From CAIWHR01 sp963741355 (GTDB lineage: Bacteria; Pseudomonadota; Gammaproteobacteria; Burkholderiales; Casimicrobiaceae): DNA of 64,000 nucleotides. Position numbers and translations under genes: made by a program. How positions within the stretch are numbered: the first letter of the stretch is position 1; each line of letters begins with the position of its first letter. The stretch covers positions 124,001 through 188,000 of the forward strand of contig CAVUIG010000017.1 in assembly GCA_963741355.1 (NCBI GenBank). Reading direction: 5' to 3'. This document shows, one piece after another, positions 55,929 to 64,000 of this stretch. Under the pieces are notes generated by a model. The model was not told the origin of the DNA. It was given only the letters and a program-made list of their open reading frames with translations, and did no database searches.

Positions 55929-55943
55929 GCGCGGAAGCGTTCG

Positions 55944-56903
55944 ATGCGGCTCGAGCGCTACCGCGAGAAACGCGATTTCCGGGCGACGCCCGCCTCGCCG
56001 CCCGCGGACACCGTCGCCGGGATCAAGCTCAGCCATCCCGACAAGCCCTACTTCCCGGAGGCCGATCTCGCCAAGCGCGATCTCGCGCGCTACTACGAAG
56101 CCATGGCCGACCGGGCGCTGCCGTATCTGCGCGACCGTCCGCTCGCGCTGGTGCGATGCCCCGACGGCTGGCGCGGGCAGTGCTTCTACCAGAAGCACGC
56201 GGACCCGAGCGTCAACGCCGCGGTCGCGCGCGTCGAGGTGCCGGAAGGCAAGGGCACGGCGACGTACTTCGGCGTGAAATCGGCGCAGGCGCTGGTCGCG
56301 CTCGTCCAATGGGGCGTGATCGAGCTGCATCCGTGGGGATCGCGCGCGCCGAAGCTCGACCGGCCCGACCGCCTGATATTCGACTTCGATCCGGACGACG
56401 GCGTGGAGCTGGAAAGCGCTCGTCGAGGCCGTCGGCGCACTGCGCGCGCTCCTCGACGACCTCGGTCTCGAGGGATTCCTGAAGACGACCGGCGGAAAGG
56501 GGCTGCACGTCGTCGTGCCGATCCGCGCGACGCTCGACTGGAGTGAGGCGAAAGCGCTTCACCAAGGCGATCGCCGACGTCCTCGTCCGAACGTTTCCCG
56601 ACCGGCTGACGGCAACGGCGTCCAAGGAGAAGCGCAAGGGCCGGATCTTCATCGACTACCTGCGCAATGCCGAAGGCGCGACGGCGATCGCGGCCGTATG
56701 CGGTGCGCGCCCGCGCGAATGCGCCGGTCGCAACGCCGATCGCATGGAGCGAGCTCGCGAGCGACGTGCGCTTCGATCACTTCAACGTGCGCAACATCCC
56801 CGAGCGCGTGGCCCGGCTTCGGGAAGACCCGTGGGCGGCCTTCGACCGGACGCGCCAGAGCGTGACCCGGGCGGCGTTCCGGCGTGTCGGATTCGACGGC
56901 TGA
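55944..56903 (+). CDS. LigD-type polymerase/primase domain protein, three frameshifts
   Basis: About 318 residues after removing three extra bases (near 56413, 56551 and 56690). It starts with the linker-like LERYREKRDFRATPASPP that precedes the polymerase domain in LigD proteins. Polymerase motifs follow: KLSHPDKPYFPEADL, GWRGQCFYQKHADP, the metal-binding LIFDFDPDDGV, LKTTGGKGLHVVVPI, RKGRIFIDYLRNAEG, and SELASDVRFDHFNVRNIPER. It inserts ribonucleotides during break repair by Ku. No ligase or phosphoesterase domain is attached or visible nearby. Confidence 0.88.
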
Positions 56904-57033
56904 TCCCGCCGGACAATCAGGCTCACGGCGCTACGAGGATGGACACGCTCGCGACAACGGCCGATCATCGCGGCGTCGATCTGCCCGAGTCGCTGGCCGC
57001 AACCCTAACCCTGCTCAGGATGGCCGTGTGGAA

Positions 57034-59541
57034 ATGCGGATGATCCTTTGGCGCAACGGCCCCGACGTCGGCCGGATGGGGCTGCTTGGCGCTGATCTAC
57101 TTCGCGGCGGCCGAGGGCGCGCTGCTGTTCGCCGTCCCGCCCGGCTATGCGACACCGGTCTGGCCGTCGTCCGGCATCGCCCTCGCCGCGCTGCTGCTTG
57201 GGGGGAGGCGCCTCTGGCCCGGCGTCTGGGTCGGCGCCGGGCTGGCCAATCTGGCGGTCGCGGGGTCGCCGCTGGTCGCCGCGCTGATCGCAACGGGCAA
57301 CACGCTGGAAGCCGTCATCGGCGCGGAGCTCGTCCGGCGCTACGCCGGCGGCGGGCGGCTCGAGACCGGCGAGCAGGTCATCAAGTTCGCCGGTGCAATC
57401 GCGGTCAGCGCGACGATCGCCGCCGGCATCGGTGTCTTCGCGGTCGCGCTCGGCAAGGCGCTCGTGCTGTCCGACGTCCTCCTGAACGTGTGGACGTGGT
57501 GGCAGGGCGACGCCGCCGGAATGATCGTCGTCACACCGTTGATCCTGAGCTGGCATGCGGCCGGATGGCCGCGCTGGTCGTGGCCGAAGGCGATCGAGGC
57601 CGCGGCACTGGCGGCGGCACTGGCGCTCGTCACGTTGCTGGTCTTCGCCGACGTGATCGTCCGGGGCACAGTCGGTCCCGCTCGCATTCCTGCCGCTCGC
57701 CTTCGTCGTATGGGCGGCGATTCGCTTCGGTGCCCGCGGCGTGACCACGGCGACGGCCATCGTCTGTGCGATCGCGGCCTGGTTCACGCTCAAGGGCATG
57801 CGGGCCGTGGGGCGCGGCGCCGTCCGAACTTCGCGCTGCTGGTGCTGCTCGCCTATGCGTGCACGCTGGTCATCACCGGGCTCGTGCTGGCCGGCGATGA
57901 TCGCGAGCGCGAGCGGGCCGTGGCGGAACTGCGCGACGCCAATGCAGGGCTCACCCATCGCATCGCGGAGCGCACGCAGCGGCTCGAGGATGCCAACCAC
58001 GCGCTGCGCGTCGAGCTCGCGCAGCGCAGACACTACGAGGATGCGCTGCGCCAGAACGAGGAGCGGTTCCGGCTCCTGGTCGACGGCGTCAAGGATTACG
58101 CCATCTTCAGCCTCGATCCCGACGGCAACGTCGCGAGCTGGAGCACCGGCGCGCAGCACATCAAGGGGTACGCCGCCTCCGAGATCATCGGGACGCACTT
58201 CTCGCGCTTCTACACGGCCGAGGACCTCGCGCGGAACTGGCCCGCGCACGAGCTCGAGGTCGCGCGCGCCGAGGGCCGCTTCGAGGACGAAGGCTGGCGC
58301 GTGCGCAAGGACGGGAGCCGCTTCTGGGCGAACGTCGTCATCACGGCGCTCTACGATGACGAGCACCGGTTGCGCGGATTCGCCAAGATCACGCGCGACC
58401 TGACGGTGCGACGGCGCATCGAGGCGCTGCAGGAAACCGACCGGCAGACGCGGGAATTCCTGGCGATGCTCGCGCACGAACTGCGCAATCCGCTGGCCGG
58501 CATCGCCAATGCGCTCGAATTGATGCGCCGGTCGCCCGACGCCGAGCACGCCGGCCTGCGCAATGTCATACAGCGGCAGACCGCCCACCTGTCACGCATC
58601 GTCGACGACTTGCTGGACGTCAGCCGGATCACGCAGGGCAAGATCGTGCTCAGGAAGGAGCGCCTCGATCTCAGCGAGGCCGTCGCGCGCGCGGTGGAAT
58701 CGTGCCGCCCCTCGATCGACGCACGCAAGCATCACGTGGACCTGCAGCTCGCGCCGCAGCCCGTGCCGGTCGACGCCGACCCGACCCGCCTCGCGCAGAT
58801 CGTGCAGAACCTCGTCAGCAACGCCGTCAAGTACACGGCGCCCGGCGGTCGCATCACGATCGCGGTCGCGCGCCGAATCCGGCGAGGCCGTGCTGCGCGT
58901 TCGCGACAGCGGGATCGGCATTCCGCCCGAGCTCCTGCCGAACGTGTTCGATCTCTTCGTCCAGGGCGACCGGTCGCTCGACCGCACCGAGGGCGGGCTC
59001 GGCATCGGGCTCACTCGTCGTGAAGCGGCTGGCCGAGCTCCATGGCGGCTCGGTCGAGGCTTCGAGCGGCGGCAAGGACGCCGGCAGCGAATTCGTCGTC
59101 CGGCTTCCGCTGGCGGAGCGGGAGATCGCGCCCGAGCCCGCTGCCGATACCGCGCAAGATCCCGCGTCGACGCGGCATCGCCTGCTCGTCGTCGACGACA
59201 ACCGCGATTCCGCGAATACGCTCGCCGCGCTGTTCCAGATGATGGGGCACGACGTGCGCACGGCATACGACGGACCCGAGGCGCTGTCGATCGCCGCCGA
59301 ATATCGCCCCGACGCGATGTTTCTCGACATCGGACTGCCGGGGATGAACGGTTACGAGGTCGCGCGAAAGGTTCGCGAATCGCCCGAGCTCGCCGGGACG
59401 ACGCTGGTCGCGTTCACCGGCTACTGCCAGGACGAGGACCGACGCCGCCTCGCCGAAGTCGGCTTCGAGCATCACGTCGTGAAGCCCGCCGGCATCGGCG
59501 AGCTCGCGAAGATCCTCGACGCGCTGCCCCGCTCCGAGTAG
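57034..59541 (+). CDS. Hybrid sensor kinase: MASE1, PAS, HisKA, HATPase, receiver; several frameshifts
   Basis: About 835 residues after correction. The N-terminal MASE1 membrane domain has ALIYFAAAEGALLF, YATPVWPSSGIALAALLL and RRLWPGVWVGAGLANL. A coiled coil leads to a PAS domain (YAIFSLDPDGNVASW, IKGYAASEIIGTHFSRFYT). HisKA reads EFLAMLAHELRNPLAGIANA, HATPase LVSNAVKYTAPGG and RDSGIGIPPELL. A C-terminal receiver starts RLLVVDDNRDSANTLAALF, with Asp in MFLDIGLPGMNGYE. Breaks lie near 57090, 57675, 57820, 58880 and 59012, mostly +1. The start is uncertain; ATG at 57034 chosen. Its position inside the end-joining locus suggests stress control, by inference. Confidence 0.75.
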
Positions 59542-59596
59542 CGCGGATCGCGTTGCCGCGCGAAGGCGCGCGGCGGACCGGGTCATGCAATAGACT

Positions 59597-62120
59597 GTGG
59601 CCTTGGCCGCCTTGCTGCACCTCCTCGACGACGCTCCGACCGCCCGATTCGCCGCGGCGGCGAACACGGACGGCGATCCGTACGCCGCCGCGCGCACGTG
59701 GTTCGCCACGCGCGGGATGACGCCGTTTCCGTTCCAGGAAGAGGTCTGGAGCGCCTGTGCGCGCGGCGAATCCGGGCTGCTGCACGCGCCCACCGGAATG
59801 GGCAAGACGCTGGCGGCCGCGGTCGGTCCGCTCGTCCTCGGCCCGCAAGGCCGCGCCGACGCGCCGCCGCCCCTCACGCTGCTGTGGATCACCCCGCTGC
59901 GCGCGCTCGCCGCGGACACGGGCCTCGCGCTGACTTCCGCGGCGGCCGCGCTGCGCCCGCACTGGACCGTCGACGTGCGCACCGGCGACACCGCCGCCGG
60001 CGCCCGCGCGAAGCAGAGCAAGCGGTTGCCGACGGTTCTCGTCACCACGCCGGAGAGCCTCACGCTGTTCCTTGCGCGCGCCGACTGGCGCGAGCGCTTT
60101 GCGGGCCTCGCGGCAATCGTCGTCGACGAGTGGCACGAGCTGCTGTCGTCCAAGCGCGGCGTGCAAACCGAGCTGGCGCTCGCGCGCCTGCGCGGCGCGC
60201 GTCCCGGGCTCCTCACGTGGGCGCTGTCCGCAACGCTCGCGAATCTCGACGACGCGCTCGAATGCCTCGTCGGCGTCGGCAACACGACGCGGGCGCGAAT
60301 CGTCCGGGGCGCCGACACCAAGGCGATCGTCATCGACAGCATGCTGCCGAAGACGATCGAGCGCTTTCCGTGGGCCGGCCACATCGGCCTCAAGCTCCTG
60401 CCCGACGTCGTCCGCGCGATCGATCGCGCGCGCTCGACGCTCGTGTTCACCAACGTCCGCTCGACGACCGAGATCTGGTACCAGGCGATCCTCGAGGCGC
60501 GTCCCGACTGGGCGGGACGCATCGCGCTCCACCACGGCTCGCTCGAGCGCGAGGTGCGCGACTGGGTCGAGGACGCGCTGCGCCACGGGCGGCTGCGCGC
60601 CGTCGTCTGCACGTCGAGCCTCGATCTCGGCGTCGACTTCGCGCCGGTCGACCAGGTGCTGCAGATCGGCAGCCCGAAGGGCGTCGCCCGGCTGCTGCAG
60701 CGCGCGGGCCGCAGCGGCCATCGTCCCGGCGAAACCTCGCGCGTCACGGTCGTGCCGACGCAGGCGCTGGAGCTCATCGAGTCCGCCGCTGCGCGTGAAG
60801 CGGCCGCCGCTCGCGCGATCGAGGCGCGCGTGCCGCTCGGCGCACCGCAGGACGTCCTCATCCAGCATCTCGTCACGTGCGCGCTCGGCGGCGGCTTCGT
60901 GCCGGATGCGCTGCGCGACGAAGTGCGGAGCACGCGCGCGTATGCGTCGCTGACCGACGACGAATGGCAGTTCGCGCTCGACTTCGTCGTGCACGGCGGG
61001 GCGAGCCTCAACGCGTATCCGGAATACCGGCGCGTCGTCATCGACGAGGCCGGTGTGGCCACCGTGCCCGACGCGCGCATCGCGCGGCGGCACCGGATCG
61101 GCATCGGCACGATCGTCTCCGAGGCGAGCATCACCGTGCGCTTTCGCAACGGCGCGGCGCTGGGTCACGTCGAGGAAGGCTTCATCGCCCGCCTCGCGCC
61201 CGGCGATTGCTTCGTCTTCGCCGGCCGCGTGCTGGAGCTCGTGCGCGTGCGCGAGCTGACCGCGTGGGTCACGCCCGCGCCGCGCCAAGTCCGCGCTGGT
61301 GCCGCGCTGGACGGGCAGCAAGATGGCGCTGTCGACCAGGCTGGCCGAGGCCACCCGCGCGCTCATCGCCGGCGCCAGGCGCGGCGAATTCGCCTCGCCC
61401 GAGATGAAGCTCGTCCGGCCGCTGCTCGAATTGCAGCGGCGCTGGTCCGATCTTCCCGGCGAGGGCGAATGGCTGATCGAGCGCATCGCGACGCGCGAAG
61501 GGCATGGCCTCTTCTTCTATCCGTTCGAGGGCCGCCTCGCGCATTTCGGTCTCGCGACGCTGTTCTCGTACCGGCTTTCGCGCGACGTGCCGCGCACGTT
61601 CAGCCTCACCGCCAACGATTACGGATTCGGCCTCGTGTCGCGCGAGCCCGTTCCCCTGTCGCTGGGCGATCTCGGGCGCCTCCTCGCAGCGCCCGGCGTC
61701 GAGGCCGACATCCTCGCGGGGATCAACGCCGCGGAGCTCGGCCGCCGCCAGTTCCGCGAGATCGCGCGCGTCGCCGGGCTCATCTTCCAGGGCTATCCGG
61801 GCGAGCCCAATCCGGCGCGCCAGTTGCAGGCGTCCTCCGCGCTGCTCTACGGCGTCTTCGCCGAATACGATCCGGACAACCTGCTGCTGGCGCAGGCGGT
61901 GCGCGAGGTGCTGGAGCGCCAGCTCGAAGCGCCGCGCATCGACGCCGCGTTGAAGCGGCTGCGCGGGCAGCGCGCGCGCCTGACGAATCCGGCGCGGCCG
62001 ACACCGTTCGCATTTCCGCTGCTGGTCGAGATGTTCAAGGAGGAGCTCTCGACCGAGGCGCTCGACGCCCGCGTGGCACGCATGGTCGCCGCGCTCGAGG
62101 AAGCGGCGAACGCATCCTGA
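59597..62120 (+). CDS. Lhr-type DEXH helicase (ligase-associated DNA damage response), one frameshift
   Basis: About 840 residues after correction, starting at a GTG at 59597. Helicase motifs: Walker A APTGMGKTLAA with K70, LWITPLRALAAD, TTPESLTLFL, DEWHELLSSKRG (motif II, D177), WALSATLANLDDAL, VFTNVRSTTEIWYQ, and QRAGRSGHRPGE (motif VI). The Lhr-specific C-terminal part follows (GTIVSEASITVRFRNG; GHGLFFYPFEGRLAHFGLAT). One extra C near 61284 breaks it before KSALVPRWTGSKMAL. Members of this subfamily usually sit beside an ATP-dependent DNA ligase; here Ku and the polymerase are the near neighbours. Confidence 0.88.
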
Positions 62121-62157
62121 CGCCGCGCTATCATCGCCTCATCATCAGGAGTCGCCG

Positions 62158-62927
62158 ATGCCAGCCCATCCCTTCGACCTCACCGGAAAAGTCGCGCTCG
62201 TCACCGGCGCGTATCGCGGTCTCGGCTTCGCCATCGCCAAGGGTCTCGCGCACGCCGGCGCGACGGTCGTCCTCAACGGACGCCGGCCGGAGGAGCTCGC
62301 CGCCGCGGCGAAGAAGCTCGTCGACGCTCGGCCATGCGGCGTCGACCACCGTGTTCGACGTCACCGACGCCGCCGGCATCAAGCGCGGCGTCGACGGCAT
62401 CGTCGAGTCGTACGGCCACCTCGACATCCTCGTCAACAACGCCGGCATCCAGCGCCGCCATGCGCTCGTCGATTTCCCGCAGTCGGAATGGGACGAAGTC
62501 ATCGCGACCAACCTGACCGCGCCCTACCTCGTCTCGCAGGCAGTGCTGCCGGGAATGATCGCGCGCAAGAGCGGCAAGATCATCCACATCGCGTCGCTGA
62601 TGAGCGAGCTCGCGCGTCCGACGGTGGTGCCCTACACCGCCGCGAAAGGCGGCGTGCGCCAGCTGACGCGCGGCATGGCGGTCGAGCTCGCCCCGAGCAA
62701 CATCCAGGTCAACGCGATCGCGCCGGGCTATTTCGCGACCGAGATGAACCGCGCGCTGATCGACAACGCGGAGTTCGACGCGTGGGTGAAGAAGCGCACG
62801 CCGGCCGGGCGCTGGGGGCAGCCCGACGAAATCTCCGGACTCGCGGTGTTCCTCGCCTCCGCCGCCGCCGAACTACATGACCGGCCAGCTGCTCTTCATC
62901 GACGGAGGGATGAGCGTGGCATTGTAG
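62158..62927 (+). CDS. SDR oxidoreductase (gluconate 5-dehydrogenase-like), two frameshifts
   Basis: About 255 residues after correction. The cofactor motif is VTGAYRGLGFAIAKGLAHAG, with NGRRPEELAAA suggesting NADP preference. LDILVNNAGIQRRHALVDF, the catalytic YTAAKGGVRQLTRG (Tyr and Lys) and NAIAPGYFATEMN follow. Extra bases near 62325 and 62868 break it; removing the second restores NYMTGQLLFIDGGMSVAL. The IQRR(H) motif is typical of gluconate/2-deoxy-gluconate 5-dehydrogenases, which would fit the carbohydrate enzymes nearby. It starts 37 bases after the helicase gene. Confidence 0.85.
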
Positions 62928-63094
62928 CAGCGGGGCCAGCATTGCGGGCGAACAAGGAGGGGCGCTGTGAGCAATGAGTAGGAAACGCGAAGCGTTGAAG
63001 TCCGGCAACGCCTGTCAATGCCGGCACCGCGCGTAGCCCACTCGCTTTGCCGCGCCTATACTGCCCCATCGCTGTTCACCGCAATGGAGGCTCC

Positions 63095-63967
63095 ATGGCG
63101 CAGCCGGTCTCAGGCAAGGCCCCCGCAAAGAAGCACGCGCCGCCACCAGGCCGTCGGGCGCGGCCGGCATCTGCGCAATGTCGTCCCCGACAGCGTCGAT
63201 TTTCGCGACCGGCCCTACCGTCCCGCGGTCGCCTTCGCGCCGCGGCCGCGCCTGCCGGCACCTCCGGCTACCCATCGTCCCCGCCTGAATCAGCGCGACA
63301 CCAGCGCGTGCACCGGCTTCGCGCTGGCGACCGTCGTGCATGTGCTGACATCGCGGCGCGATGCGACGCCCGCCGATCCCGTCTCGCCGTTCATGCTCTA
63401 CGGCATGGCGCGCCGCTACGACGAATCTGCGCGGCGAGGCGCCGGACGGCGGATCTTCGCTGCGCGGGCGCGCTGAAGGGCTGGTTCAAGCACGGCGTGT
63501 GCAAGCAAGCGCTCTGGCCGAAGCTCGACGAGCCGGTCCCGACGGGCGCAGCCGGACTGGTGGGACGACGGCGTGCGCCGACCGCTCGGCGCGTACTACC
63601 GGGTCGATTCGCGCTCCGTGGTCGACATGCAGGTCGCGCTGAACGAAACCGGCGTGCTGCTCGCGAGCGCGCTGCGCACGCCGGCTGGGACGATGGGTTC
63701 ACCCGCAAAGGCGGCAAGAAGGCGGCGCCCAACGGAATCTGGACGATCCCGTATCCGAGGAAGACGAGCCCGAACGACGGCCACGCATTCGCCCTCGTCG
63801 GCTACGACGAGGACGGCTTCATCGTGCAGAACTCGTGGGGCAACGGCTGGGGCACCCATGGTCTCGCCATCCTCACCTACGAGGACTGGATCAAGCACGG
63901 CTACGACTGCTGGGTCGCGCAGCTGGGTGTGGTCACGCGCCGGCACGAAGCGCAGGCGGTCGGCTGA
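63095..63967 (+). pseudogene. Papain-like (C1 family) cysteine peptidase, about five frameshifts
   Basis: About 289 residues after correction. The expected C1 order is present: a short propeptide, NVVPDSVDFRD, NQRDTSACTGFALATVV with the likely nucleophile Cys, FMLYGMARRYDE, LKGWFKHGVCKQALWP, then NDGHAFALVGYDEDGFIVQN (catalytic His and Asn) and NSWGNGWGTHGLAIL. The Cys motif lacks the usual CGSCWAF. Breaks near 63150, 63420, 63465 and 63545 are +1, and one near 63670 is a loss. There is no signal peptide. Substrate unknown; bacterial C1 enzymes of this type often act inside the cell. Confidence 0.75.
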
Positions 63968-64000
63968 CGCGCGCATTTCCGCCACCCGGTTCGGCGCCTC

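Overview
The window is high-GC DNA with dense genes on both strands, short spacers and strong third-position GC. Gene content fits a free-living betaproteobacterium, probably Burkholderiales-like: a fused indolepyruvate:ferredoxin oxidoreductase, bacterial topoisomerase IB, Ku, phosphoketolase, DUF2231/DUF3309/DUF1328/PRC-barrel/CsbD stress proteins and several two-component systems. This placement is inferred from content only. I saw no rRNA, tRNA, CRISPR array, insertion sequence or prophage.

Layout. 0-4.5 kb: truncated Bcr-type exporter, small lipoprotein, orphan ParA ATPase, a membrane protein with a cytoplasmic winged-helix-like head and a TonB C-terminus, and ttcA. 4.6-9.2 kb: envelope glycosylation cluster (two GT-C-like membrane proteins, a GT2 transferase, GtrA), badly broken by frameshifts. 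9.4-19.8 kb: clean housekeeping and accessory genes (GST, MFS, msrB, OmpR-type two-component system, DegP-like protease, Ca/H antiporter, hydrolase, quinone-type reductase). 19.8-23.1 kb: a lower-GC segment with a ~980-residue secreted repeat protein, followed by a NarL/NarX pair. 25.2-27.2 kb: a four-gene SPFH/small membrane/DUF1648/Arc operon. 28.1-31.6 kb: fused IOR. 31.7-48.4 kb: a long run of small envelope and stress genes plus glycogen-type carbohydrate enzymes and superoxide dismutase. 48.6-52.5 kb: zwf and phosphoketolase. 52.5-54.7 kb: divergent receiver protein and CHASE3 kinase. 55-62.1 kb: Ku, LigD-type polymerase, hybrid kinase and an Lhr-type helicase. 62.2-64 kb: an SDR and a papain-like peptidase.

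The right half reads as a stress-survival island: membrane and envelope protection (BON, entericidin, DUF883, CsbD, DUF1328, DUF3309), oxygen and iron handling (hemerythrin, SOD), NADPH and acetyl-phosphate supply (zwf, phosphoketolase), and break repair (Ku, polymerase, helicase). A shared inverted repeat, GTAGGA-N4-(N)CCTAC, occurs in three intergenic regions of this island, including the one between the receiver gene and its kinase.

Data quality. About twenty genes are interrupted by frameshifts. Where conserved residues let me place the break to within a few bases, almost all are single-base insertions, which points to uncorrected sequencing errors rather than gene decay. I list genes with one to a few breaks as CDS over their full span, and those with many breaks as pseudogene, while suspecting that most are intact in the organism.
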